This document shows, piece after piece, positions 24,553 through 33,304 of a DNA stretch of 64,000 bases. Positions within the stretch are counted from its first letter, which is position 1. Each line of letters begins with the position of its first letter. This stretch comes from Alistipes montrealensis. Its GTDB lineage: Bacteria > Bacteroidota > Bacteroidia > Bacteroidales > Rikenellaceae. The stretch covers positions 62,001-126,000 of the forward strand of contig NZ_JAGYXY010000007.1 of assembly GCF_018362775.1 (NCBI RefSeq), read 5' to 3'. The notes below the pieces were generated by a model. That model made no database searches and had not been told where the DNA came from. It was given only the letters and a program-made list of their open reading frames with translations. Made by a program: the position numbers and the translations under genes.

Positions 24553-26384
24553 TCGGGGTTATTGGTTTGTATTTGGTTGGTGAGCATGACCGTCGTGACG
24601 GTGCTGCGCCGTCCCGAGGGGGCGATGGTCACGCAGCGCAGCGTCCGCTGTTCGCCGCGGGGGACAACGATGTCGAACGTCTCCGGCATCTCGCGGTCGA
24701 AATCCTGCGGTACGGCGCCGTTGAGCGTGTAGCAGACCTTGCAGCCCGGGAACGGCGGACGTATCGCGAAGGAGAAACTTTCGCCTTCGGAGGTCCCGTT
24801 TTCGATGCCGAGGGGCGCTGGCAGGCGGTAGGGTTCTCCCGTGGCGTCGATCCGCGCGAGGTGGGCCGGGAGCCGTACCTCGGAGAACTCCTCCCACGAC
24901 TTGCGTTCGACGGGTGACCAGGCGATTTCGGAGAGCGCATAGATGCGCGGCAGGAGTTGGAAACTTACGCGGCCTTCGGTCCAGATGAATTCGGTCCAGA
25001 GGTTGGCCTGTACGCCCAGCAGGTAGCGCTGGTCTTCGGGTGCAATGCCTTCCGACGGGTCGTAGCCGTAAATTTTCTCCAGCGGCAGCAGGCTGCTGCT
25101 CAGGCTGACGGGTTCGTCGTACGAGTCGGTCGCTTTCTTATCGAAGTAGAGGTAAGTGCTCGGGGTCATGATCACCTCGTGCTGCTGGCGCGCGGCGGCA
25201 ATCCCGCCTTTGGTTCCGCGCCAGCTCATCACCACGGCGTCGGGAGCCAGTCCGCCTTCGAGAATCTCGTCCCAGCCGATCAGCCGGCGGCCTTTCGATT
25301 CAAGGTAACGGCCGATGCGGCGGGTCAGGTAGGTCTGCAATCCGGACTCGTCCTTCAGCCCTTCGGCCGCCAGGCGGGCCTGGCAGTCGGGGCACTCCTT
25401 CCAGCGTACGCGGGGGCACTCGTCGCCGCCGATGTGGATGAATTTCGAGGGAAAGAGTTCCAATACCTCGTCCAACACGCCTTCGAGGAATTCGAAGGTC
25501 TGCTCCTTGCCCGGGCAGAAAACGTCGTCCAGCACGCCCCAGCGTCCGCTCGTTTCGAAATGCTTCGGGCCGTGGCCGCAGGCCAGTTCGGGGTAGGCGG
25601 CCAGCGCCGCCATTGCATGGCCCGGCATTTCGACCTCGGGAATGACGGTGATATGCCGTTCGGCGGCATAGGCCACGACTTCGCGAATCTCGTCCTGCGT
25701 ATAGTAACCGCCGTAGCGGCCCTGTTCGTAGGTGATCGGGTCTTCGTGGAACCCGCCGATCTGGGTTTGGGCCCGGTAGCCGCCGATTTGGGTCAGGCGC
25801 GGGTAACGCCTGATCTCGATGCGCCAGCCCTGGTCGTCGGTCAGGTGCCAGTGGAAGGTGTTGAGTTTGCACGAGGCCATCCAGTCGAGGTAGTGTTTGA
25901 TGAACTTCACCGGGAAGAAATGGCGGCAAACGTCGAGGTGCAGGCCGCGGTAACGGTAGCGGGGGTAGTCCTCGATGGAGGCGCAGGGAAGGTTGCCCCG
26001 CTGGTCGGCCATCTGGAAAAGGGTTTGCAGGCCGTAGAAGAATCCGGCCTCGTCGCCTGCGGTGAGCTGTGCCCGGCGTGCGGAGATGTCGATCCGGTAG
26101 CCTTCGGCAGGAATTCCCGCCGCGGGGTCGCGCCGCAGTACGATGGCATTCGCTCCGTTCCACGACGATGCGGGATCGCAGGGCGTGACCAACTGCCCGG
26201 CCAGCGCCGTCAGACGATCAGACCGGGTGTCGAAGCCTTCGCATTCGACGCGGCAGCCGGCGGTGACGAAGACGCCTACGCGGAGTTCGGCCTTTACGGG
26301 CTGGGGAATGACCTGCAACTGCCGCGTCGAGGCCGAAGCCGCGAATGCGGTGCAGAGTGCGATCAGTGTGAATATGCGTTTCAT
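24549..26384 (-). CDS. GH20 beta-N-acetylhexosaminidase
   Basis: A protein of 611 aa with a signal peptide (FTLIALCTAFAASAS). An N-terminal GH20b-like domain is followed by the GH20 barrel (YRGLHLDVCRHFFPVKFIK, HWHLTDDQGWRIEI, VIPEVEMPGHAMAA). The catalytic pair is Asp321-Glu322 in HIGGDECPR. LWTEFIWTEGRVSFQLLPR closes the barrel, and a C-terminal chitobiase-like module ends the protein. The enzyme removes terminal beta-linked GlcNAc or GalNAc from glycans outside the cytoplasm. It lies 2 bp after the SusD gene and is the only clear glycosidase of this locus, pointing to host N-acetylhexosamine glycans as substrate. Confidence 0.96.
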   Translation of the reverse strand: MKRIFTLIALCTAFAASASTRQLQVIPQPVKAELRVGVFVTAGCRVECEGFDTRSDRLTALAGQLVTPCDPASSWNGANAIVLRRDPAAGIPAEGYRIDISARRAQLTAGDEAGFFYGLQTLFQMADQRGNLPCASIEDYPRYRYRGLHLDVCRHFFPVKFIKHYLDWMASCKLNTFHWHLTDDQGWRIEIRRYPRLTQIGGYRAQTQIGGFHEDPITYEQGRYGGYYTQDEIREVVAYAAERHITVIPEVEMPGHAMAALAAYPELACGHGPKHFETSGRWGVLDDVFCPGKEQTFEFLEGVLDEVLELFPSKFIHIGGDECPRVRWKECPDCQARLAAEGLKDESGLQTYLTRRIGRYLESKGRRLIGWDEILEGGLAPDAVVMSWRGTKGGIAAARQQHEVIMTPSTYLYFDKKATDSYDEPVSLSSSLLPLEKIYGYDPSEGIAPEDQRYLLGVQANLWTEFIWTEGRVSFQLLPRIYALSEIAWSPVERKSWEEFSEVRLPAHLARIDATGEPYRLPAPLGIENGTSEGESFSFAIRPPFPGCKVCYTLNGAVPQDFDREMPETFDIVVPRGEQRTLRCVTIAPSGRRSTVTTVMLTNQIQTNNPE

Positions 26385-26386
26385 GG

Positions 26387-27958
26387 TTAGTAGTTGGGGT
26401 TATTGGGCAGCAGGTTGCGGTTCAGGTCGATTTCTCCCTGCGGAACCGGCCACCAGTAGTCGCGCGAAGGTTCGAAACTGCGGACCAGGATGACATCGTT
26501 GTTAAACTTGCGGATCGGGCCGTTGTTGACGTTCTCCGCCTCGCGCCAGCGGCGCAGATCGTTGTAGTAGTAGCCCTCTCCCACGAACTCCGCACGACGT
26601 TCGTAGCGGATGACGCTGCGCAGTTTTTCCTGGTCCTTGCCGGGGAACCCGAGCGCCGATTCGGCCGTGAATCCCGCACGGGCGCGGATCGGGCGAATCG
26701 TTTCGTTCCAGACCGTCTCGTCCAGTTCGTTCAGTTCGTTTTTGGCCTCGGCGTACATCAGCAGGATGTCGGCGTAGCGCAGGATCATGTAGTCGATGGG
26801 CGACTCGGTGTCGCCGATGCTCTTTTCGGCGGCGGTGGGCGTATGTTCGTCGTAAACCGTGTACTTTTTGATCGTGCAGCCGGTTTGCTGGAACTGCGTC
26901 GGCGTGACGACCGCGCCCATGAACTTGCAGCCGGGGTAGACGATCGTAGCGCCGAAGCGCGGGTCGATCTTCGCGGGGTCGAGTTTCTGCTCGCCGGGCG
27001 TGCGGGCGTTGCCGTCGCGGTCGCAGAAGAAATCGATCAGGTCGCGCAGCGGGGCCATCGTCCCGTACTGGCGGGCGATCAGTTCGAACGAAAGGCCCAG
27101 TTTGTTCTGGTTCATGCCCTGCACGCTGAAGATGCACTCGCTGCTGTTCTCGCTGGCTTCGAGAAAGAGGTTGCGGTAGGCCGAGCCGATTTGGCCCGGG
27201 GTGGTGAAGAGCTTGTACTCCGAATCGCAGTCCATCACGGCGCGGGCCGCATCGGCCGCGTCGCGCCATTTCCGCTCGTCGTGGCCGGGGTTGAGCAGCG
27301 GGCTGGCCTCGAAGAGCAGGATGCGGGCCTTGAGGGCCAGCGCGGCGCCCGACGTGGGGCGTCCCGGCTTGGCCTTCGGGGGCAGCGCCTTCGAAAGTTC
27401 TTCGAGTTCGCCGAGCATGAAGGAGAGTACCTCGGAACGCGGGTTGCGCGGCAGGGTCCTGTGCTCCATGACCGGGGTTTTGGTGATCAGCGGACAGTCG
27501 CCGTAATAGGTCGTCAGCATGTAGTAGAACAAAACGCGGAGAAAGCGCGCCTGGTTCTTGTACTCCTCGATGACGCTCTTGTCCAGTTCGCGGTTGAGGT
27601 CGATGTTGTCGAGCAGCGTGTTGCAGCGCCCGATGCCCTTGTAGGCATGGGCCCAGCGGTTGGAGATGATGCCGCCCGAGGTGGCTGTCTGTGCGCCGTT
27701 GGCGATCGTCGTCCAGGAGTCGTCGTTGCTGAAATTGTAGCCGTTGGGTGTGGCGTCGTCCTCCCAGTAGACGGCGGCGCGGCCGTAGATGCCCTTTTCG
27801 AGCAGGGCATTGTAGCATCCCGTCAGGCCGCCCTCCGCGGCCTTGGCGCTGTACCAGAAGGTCTGCTGGTCGTAGCGGTCCTGCGGTTCGATGTCCAGGT
27901 CGCACCCGGTGCAGATGATCCCGAGCAGAACCGGTATGATGGTTTGAAAGCGTTTCAT
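26387..27958 (-). CDS. SusD-like glycan-binding lipoprotein
   Basis: A protein of 523 aa with a lipobox (LLGIICTGC). SusD features include YDQQTFWYSAKAAEGGLTGC, GIGRCNTLLDNID, FLRVLFYYMLTTYYGDCPL, ALALKARILLFEASPL and RRWREAENVN. The C-terminus RNLLPNNPNY is standard. It lies 25 bp after the SusC gene and 2 bp before the GH20 gene, so all are one transcript. It captures the glycan at the cell surface and hands it to the SusC channel. Confidence 0.96.
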   Translation of the reverse strand: MKRFQTIIPVLLGIICTGCDLDIEPQDRYDQQTFWYSAKAAEGGLTGCYNALLEKGIYGRAAVYWEDDATPNGYNFSNDDSWTTIANGAQTATSGGIISNRWAHAYKGIGRCNTLLDNIDLNRELDKSVIEEYKNQARFLRVLFYYMLTTYYGDCPLITKTPVMEHRTLPRNPRSEVLSFMLGELEELSKALPPKAKPGRPTSGAALALKARILLFEASPLLNPGHDERKWRDAADAARAVMDCDSEYKLFTTPGQIGSAYRNLFLEASENSSECIFSVQGMNQNKLGLSFELIARQYGTMAPLRDLIDFFCDRDGNARTPGEQKLDPAKIDPRFGATIVYPGCKFMGAVVTPTQFQQTGCTIKKYTVYDEHTPTAAEKSIGDTESPIDYMILRYADILLMYAEAKNELNELDETVWNETIRPIRARAGFTAESALGFPGKDQEKLRSVIRYERRAEFVGEGYYYNDLRRWREAENVNNGPIRKFNNDVILVRSFEPSRDYWWPVPQGEIDLNRNLLPNNPNY

Positions 27959-27983
27959 GGTTTATCGGTTTTGAAGAGAGCGG

Positions 27984-30900
27984 TTATAAGGTAAGGTTGA
28001 TGCCGAAGCTGATGGTTTTCAGGATCGGGTAGGAGAAGAGGTTGGCCTGCGAGATCGAGATCTCGGGGTCCCAGATCTTGAAGTCCGAGAAAGTCACCAG
28101 GTTCTGGCCGCTGACGTAGACCTGCAGCCCCTTGATGCCGATGCGCCCGATGAGCTTTTTGGGGAACGTATAGCTCAACTGGATGTTTTTCAGGCGCAGG
28201 TAGGACGCGTCCTGGAGCCACAGCGTAGAGTTCTGGAAGTTCTCGCCCGCCTCGGGGTAGGTCGTCAGCAGCGGATATTTGGTGTTGCGGTTGGTGGCGC
28301 TCCACGAATCTTTCACCCACTGTTTGGTCAGTCCTGCGCCGTTGTAGAGGCCGAAGGCCATGTTGCTCGACGGATAGACCGAAACGTCGCCTACGCCCTG
28401 GAACTGCGCCTCGATAGCGATGCCCTTCCAGCCGAAATTGAGGTTGAAGCCGTAGGTGAATTTGGGAATCGTGTTGCCTGCGATGACGCGGTCGTTGCCG
28501 TCGATGTTGTTGTCGTTGTTCTGGTTGACGTATTTTACGTAGCCTGGGCGCAGGTTGGCGCGGTTTCCGTAGACAGCCTGTGCCTGGTCGATTTCGGCCT
28601 GGGTCTGGAAGACGCCGTCGGCCTGGAGCAAGTACCACGAATTGATCGGATAACCCTCCTTGCAGATCAGGCGCCCGCTGATTTCGGTCTCGCCGTTGAG
28701 ATCCACGATTTCGTTGCGTGTGTAGGAGAAGTTGCCCGAAACGCCGGCCGAGAAGTCGCCCCACGTGTCGCGCAGTGCGAGCGACAGTTCGACGCCCTTG
28801 TTGTCCACGACGCCCACGTTGCTCTTCGGGCCGCTCAGGTCGCCGACCTGCGAGGGAAGGTTCACCGTGCGCAGGATGCCTTCGGTGCGCTTGAGGAACC
28901 AGTCGGCCGTGAAGAGGATGCGGTTGCCGAAGATTGAGAAGTCGACGCCGGCATCGTAGGAGGTGGTCTTCTCCCAGGTGATCGTGTTGTCCGCGAGGGC
29001 CGAGATGGCTGCGCCGCCGTATTTCGAACCTTCGAAACTGTAATCGTAGCCCGAGGTGTTGACCGTGCTGAGGTAGCTGTATAGCGAGACGGCCTGGTTG
29101 CCCATCTTACCCCACGAGAAGCGCGGTTTGAGCTGGTCGATGAACTTCACGTCCTTCATGAAGTTTTCCTGGTCGATACGCCATGCCAGCGACACCGAGG
29201 GGAAGAAAGCCCAGCGGTGGTCGGGGGCCAGGCGCGACGAACCGTCGTAGCGGAAGACGGCGCTCACGAGGTAACGCTGTTTGTAGTCGTAGGAGAGGCG
29301 GCCGAAGACCGAGACCAGCTTTTCGCGCGAGGAGGCGCCTGTGGCCTGTGCGTTGACCTGTCCCGACGCGGAGTTGAGGTCGGTGTGGTAGTTGTCGTAG
29401 AACCCTTCCTTGTAGGCCTGGAAGTTGTCGTTGTAGAACTCCTGGTAATCCTGGCCGACCATCAGGCCGATGTGGTGCTCGTCGCGGAAGTTGCCTTCCC
29501 AGCCCAGCGTCTGGGTGAAGAAGCTGCCTGTTTCCCAGGCGTTCCAGTCCTTGACGCGCGGGGCTGCCGAATTGTAGTTGCGGACCTCCTCGGTCTTGGG
29601 ATTCATGGTGTACATGGCCGGGATGTGGTCTTTGCTGCGGGTGTCACGCTTGCGGAAACTGAAATTGGCGTCGTAGGTGATGCCGTGGGGAAGCGTCAGT
29701 TTGACGAAAGCCTGGGCCAGCAGTTGCTGTACGCGGCGGTCGGTCGTGCCCTGCTCGATAATCATACGGGGATTCTCGTAGTTGCCGCGGCCCGGGGTGG
29801 CGATCCAGCTCGATCCGTAGATGCCGTTTTTGTGGTAATCCGACATGATGGGCAGGGCGCGCATCATGGCGTCCATCACCGTCGAGGTCCCGTAGCCCGG
29901 TTCCAGGTAGTGGCGCATGTTGCCGTAGAGCGAAGCGCCGACCTTGACGTATTTGTTGATCTGGACGCCGAGTTTCATGTCCATCGAGATGCGGTCGGCC
30001 CAGTCGTTGGCGATAAATACGCCGTCCTGCTTCATGTAGCCTACGGCCATGCTGTAATCGAGCCGTTCGCTTCCGCCCGAGATGCGCAGGTCGTGCTGGT
30101 GGATGAAGGCCGGTTTGAGGCAGATGTCGAACCAGTTGGTCGAGGGGTATACGTCGGGGTTGGTCTTCATGCCCTCCTGGTACTCCTTGATGACGGCGTC
30201 GGAGTAGGAGACGCCCGAGGCTGCTTTTCCCGAGTTGATTTCAGCCTGGTTGCGCAGGCGCATGTAGAGGATCGGGTCGTCGATCGGGTCGGGTACATAG
30301 GTCGCGTACTGTACGCCGAAGTTGGCCCGGTAGTTGATGACCGGTGCGCCTTTCGTACCTTTCTTGGTGGTGATGAGTATGACGCCGTTCGAGGCTTTCG
30401 ATCCGTAGATGGCCGCCGAGGCGTCTTTCAGTACGGAGATCGACTCGATGTCGGCCGGATTGACTTCGTTGATGTTGTATTCCACGCCGTCGAGCAATAC
30501 CAGCGGGTTGGCGCTGCTGAGCGTGTTGACGCCGCGGATGCGGATCGTACCTCCGTCCGAGCCTGGTTTGGCGTTGTTCTGGTTGATCCACACGCCCGGG
30601 GTGTTGTACATCGCCTGCGTGGTGTTGGTGATGGGCTGGTTGGCCTTTTCTTTCATGTCGATCGTGGCAACCGAACCGGTGAGGTTCACGCGCTTGACCG
30701 TGCCGTAACCCACGACCACGACATCTTCGAGGACGGTGGCCTCTTCGAGCTGCACCAGCCCGACGTTCGATGCCGGGAGTACCTTGGTCTTAAAGCCGAT
30801 GTAGTTGAATGTCAGTTCTTCGGTCAGTGCGGGAACCGTCACTTCGAATCGGCCGTCGATACCCGTCGCCGTACCCTGGAGCGTACGCATGTTGACGACC

Positions 30901-31316
30901 GTGGCGCCCACGATCGGGTTGCCTTTCAGGTCGGTGACCTGTCCCTGGACTTTCAGGGGCTCGCCGGATTTCGAGGGAGCCTCTTTTTTCGAGAGAAGCA
31001 CCTGTTTGTCGACGATGCGGTAGGCATAGGGCGTTCCTGCGAACACCTGTCCGAGTACGTCGAGGATCGGGGCGCTGCGTTTCGACACCGTGACGCGCAG
31101 TCCCGGGTCGATCAGGTTGTTGTTGTAGAAAAAAGAGAATTCGCTTTGCGCTTCGATGGCCTTGAGCACGTCGAGGATCGGGGCGTCTTTCATTTCAATG
31201 GTCAGACCTCCTCCCTTCTGTGCGTAAAGCGCTGCGGGCATGCCGTTCGCTGCGATGAGCAGGATGCAGCAAAACAGGCTCCGGAAGTGTTTCCGGATTG
31301 TGTAAAGGTTTTTCAT
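27984..31316 (-). CDS. SusC-like TonB-dependent transducer with STN domain
   Basis: A protein of 1110 aa with an extended signal peptide. Residues of about 35-115 are a secretin/TonB N-terminal (STN) domain (TIEMKDAPILDVLKAIEAQS, FFYNNNLIDPGLRVTVS). A CarboxypepD-regulatory-like domain (VQGQVTDLKGNPIVGATVVN), the plug (LEDVVVVGYGTVKRVNLTGS) and the barrel follow. The STN domain is what lets such receptors signal to a FecR-type anti-sigma factor, and a FecR gene lies directly upstream (31432-32415). I see no primary-sigma promoter in the 115-bp gap before this gene, which fits control by the local ECF sigma factor. Confidence 0.96.
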   Translation of the reverse strand: MKNLYTIRKHFRSLFCCILLIAANGMPAALYAQKGGGLTIEMKDAPILDVLKAIEAQSEFSFFYNNNLIDPGLRVTVSKRSAPILDVLGQVFAGTPYAYRIVDKQVLLSKKEAPSKSGEPLKVQGQVTDLKGNPIVGATVVNMRTLQGTATGIDGRFEVTVPALTEELTFNYIGFKTKVLPASNVGLVQLEEATVLEDVVVVGYGTVKRVNLTGSVATIDMKEKANQPITNTTQAMYNTPGVWINQNNAKPGSDGGTIRIRGVNTLSSANPLVLLDGVEYNINEVNPADIESISVLKDASAAIYGSKASNGVILITTKKGTKGAPVINYRANFGVQYATYVPDPIDDPILYMRLRNQAEINSGKAASGVSYSDAVIKEYQEGMKTNPDVYPSTNWFDICLKPAFIHQHDLRISGGSERLDYSMAVGYMKQDGVFIANDWADRISMDMKLGVQINKYVKVGASLYGNMRHYLEPGYGTSTVMDAMMRALPIMSDYHKNGIYGSSWIATPGRGNYENPRMIIEQGTTDRRVQQLLAQAFVKLTLPHGITYDANFSFRKRDTRSKDHIPAMYTMNPKTEEVRNYNSAAPRVKDWNAWETGSFFTQTLGWEGNFRDEHHIGLMVGQDYQEFYNDNFQAYKEGFYDNYHTDLNSASGQVNAQATGASSREKLVSVFGRLSYDYKQRYLVSAVFRYDGSSRLAPDHRWAFFPSVSLAWRIDQENFMKDVKFIDQLKPRFSWGKMGNQAVSLYSYLSTVNTSGYDYSFEGSKYGGAAISALADNTITWEKTTSYDAGVDFSIFGNRILFTADWFLKRTEGILRTVNLPSQVGDLSGPKSNVGVVDNKGVELSLALRDTWGDFSAGVSGNFSYTRNEIVDLNGETEISGRLICKEGYPINSWYLLQADGVFQTQAEIDQAQAVYGNRANLRPGYVKYVNQNNDNNIDGNDRVIAGNTIPKFTYGFNLNFGWKGIAIEAQFQGVGDVSVYPSSNMAFGLYNGAGLTKQWVKDSWSATNRNTKYPLLTTYPEAGENFQNSTLWLQDASYLRLKNIQLSYTFPKKLIGRIGIKGLQVYVSGQNLVTFSDFKIWDPEISISQANLFSYPILKTISFGINLTL

Positions 31317-31431
31317 AAACGGTTTTTAAATTAGTAGGGGTTGGTTCGGTACGGGTTTCGGCCGCAGTGCAGCCGGGCTGTTCGGCGGGGAATGGTTATC
31401 CGTAATTTCGGTCTCTGTTCATAGGGCTGGG

Positions 31432-32415
31432 TTATTTTTCGAAGATATGTACGTGCATGCCGTCGCGCCGGTAGAAGATCGGCGCCTGGTTGGTCGAAGA
31501 CTGCAGGAGTTGAAGCGTGCGGTCGAGCGTCTCGTCGCTCAGAGTGAAGGTGTAATAGTAGCGCGACGCGATCTCTGCGGAGCAGTCGATGCGGCAGTTA
31601 TACCACCTCTCCAGGCGCGGCAGGATAACCGACAGGGGCTGGTTCTCGAAACTCAGCGCCATCCGTTCGTGCCAGAGGGTGTAACGCTGGGCGTTGACCT
31701 GCGTGACGACCACTTTGCGCGTGTCGACCGAGTAGGCGAATTTCTGGTCGGGCGAGAGCGTATAGGTTTTTTTCGTCACCCCGGGGATGGACACCCGTAC
31801 GCTGCCGTTGCGCAGGATGGTCTCCACATGCCGTCCTTCGAGGTCGGAAAAGACTTCGAAGGTGGTTCCCAGCGCCGTGACATCGATGTCTCCGGTGCTC
31901 ACGACGAACGGCCGCGCGGGGTCTTTCGCCACTTCGAAAAAGCCCTGGCCGCTGAGTTCCACACGCCGTTCCCGGCCCGAAAAATCCGCAGCGTAACGGC
32001 ACGACGAGTTGGCCCCGAGCCAGAGGGTCGAGCCGTCGGGCAGCTCGACCTGTTCGGTGCTTTGGTTGCCGCTGTACAGGGTGTGGATGACCTCCGGTGC
32101 GGGGCGCCACAGTAGGTTGGCGATCGTGAGTCCGGTCCCGACGGCCAGCATGACCGATGCGGCGATGCCGTAGCTCCAGCGGCGCCATGCCACGCGGAGT
32201 CCCGGGCGGGGTTTCCCGGCCAGTTCCGTTCCGAGGACGATGCGTCCCCAGATGCGGCCTTCGCGTGAAGGCTCCTCTTCGGCCTGCTCCGCGCTGCCGT
32301 CCCATTCGCGCTGCATGTGTTGCGTGATGTCGCGCCGCAGGCAGAGTTCCGATAGCTCTTTCTGCGAGAGTTTGTCGGCGAGCAGCTTTCGGACGAGGGT
32401 TTTGATGTCTGTCAT
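31432..32415 (-). CDS. FecR-family anti-sigma factor
   Basis: A protein of 327 aa started at ATG 32415 (MTDIKTLVRKLLADKLSQKE). The cytoplasmic part of about 95 residues precedes one membrane helix (SYGIAASVMLAVGTGLTIAN). The periplasmic FecR domain is clear (STEQVELPDGSTLWLGANS, VTALGTTFEVF), followed by a DUF4974 C-terminus (LSFENQPLSVILPRLERWYN). It holds the ECF sigma factor until the STN-type SusC signals. Sigma, FecR and SusC are in the usual order. The upstream in-frame ATG at 32520 lies in the sigma-FecR gap and was rejected. Confidence 0.95.
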   Translation of the reverse strand: MTDIKTLVRKLLADKLSQKELSELCLRRDITQHMQREWDGSAEQAEEEPSREGRIWGRIVLGTELAGKPRPGLRVAWRRWSYGIAASVMLAVGTGLTIANLLWRPAPEVIHTLYSGNQSTEQVELPDGSTLWLGANSSCRYAADFSGRERRVELSGQGFFEVAKDPARPFVVSTGDIDVTALGTTFEVFSDLEGRHVETILRNGSVRVSIPGVTKKTYTLSPDQKFAYSVDTRKVVVTQVNAQRYTLWHERMALSFENQPLSVILPRLERWYNCRIDCSAEIASRYYYTFTLSDETLDRTLQLLQSSTNQAPIFYRRDGMHVHIFEK

Positions 32416-32538
32416 CTCGGTTGTCTTCTGTGGATATCCACAATAAATACACGGCACGGCACCGGATACCCTTAGTGCGTGCAGCGATTTTTTTGTAAAT
32501 TTTGTTTTGGAAGGGCTCACGCCCCGGACAGAGGGCCT

Positions 32539-33126
32539 TTAGCTGGTCATTCCGTCGTGAAAAAGCGCGAGCCAAAGTAGCACGGCGAGGTTGTCGCGCA
32601 GGAAGCGCAGCGCTTCGTGCATGTGCGCTTCGACGGTCTTCTGCGAGAGGTCCAGTTCTTCAGCGATTTCGCGGTAGCTCTTGTGCTCGCGGCGGCTCAT
32701 GTTGAACACCTGCCGCTGGCGGGCGGGCATCAGGTCGACCAGCCGGTCGATATATTCCGAGAGGTCGCGGGCGCTGATCTCGGATTCGATGTCGTCCGAC
32801 GCTTCGAGGGCGGCGAGCACCGAGACCTTGAAGCCCAGCGGGTCGATCTGCCTGCGGAAGCGGTTGAAGATCAGGTTGCGCGTTATGATGAAGAGCAGCC
32901 CCGAAAAATTGTCGTCGGGGTGGATGCGTTCGTGAATCTGCCACAGGCGGATGAAAACCTCCTGCACGACATCTTCCGCATCGTCGTCGCTTCTGAGGTA
33001 GAGGCGGCTGAAACGGAATACCTGCTGCCAGTGGGACTGGTAGAGACTGGCGAACGCTTCGGAATCGCCCTGCCGGAACCGGTCGAGCGTCTGGTTTGTC
33101 TGGTCTTGGGGAAATACCTTTTTCAT
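32539..33126 (-). CDS. ECF-type RNA polymerase sigma factor
   Basis: A protein of 195 aa started at ATG 33126. Region 2 reads FASLYQSHWQQVFRFSRLYL with DDAEDVVQEVFIRLWQ. Region 4 is LMPARQRQVFNMSRREHKSY with EIAEELDLSQKTVEAHMHEA. This is the Bacteroidetes polysaccharide-locus ECF group. With the FecR protein and STN-type SusC it forms a trans-envelope switch for the GH20 locus. Its own promoter at 33197-33228 is of the housekeeping type, so basal expression is expected. Confidence 0.96.
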   Translation of the reverse strand: MKKVFPQDQTNQTLDRFRQGDSEAFASLYQSHWQQVFRFSRLYLRSDDDAEDVVQEVFIRLWQIHERIHPDDNFSGLLFIITRNLIFNRFRRQIDPLGFKVSVLAALEASDDIESEISARDLSEYIDRLVDLMPARQRQVFNMSRREHKSYREIAEELDLSQKTVEAHMHEALRFLRDNLAVLLWLALFHDGMTS

Positions 33127-33196
33127 CGGTCTGCGAGCGGAAGACGTGTCTCTTTTCCGGGTCGTCGGGGTGCGGATCGGGAGGCGTCTGCCAAAG

Positions 33197-33228
33197 CAAA
33201 AATAAGTATTCCCCGCAGAATTACCAAA
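33197..33228 (-). promoter_or_regulatory. Housekeeping-type promoter of the sigma/FecR operon
   Basis: On the minus strand TTTG (33228-33225), 20 bases, then TATTTTTG (33204-33197). RNA would start near 33190, about 65 bases before the sigma-factor ATG at 33126. Confidence 0.65.
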
Positions 33229-33266
33229 TTTTCGGACGAAACAGCGTATCCCGGACCTCCCGGGCA

Positions 33267-33298
33267 TGAAAAAAGGCGGAATCACTTCCGCCTTTTTT
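33267..33298. terminator. Terminator at the end of the rus-like operon
   Basis: The stem GAAAAAAGGCGGAA pairs with TTCCGCCTTTTTTC around a 4-base loop, A-rich before and T-rich after. It lies 7 bases after the minus-strand stop at 33305 and upstream of the sigma-factor promoter, so it separates the two loci. Confidence 0.88.
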
Positions 33299-33304
33299 CG
33301 GGGT

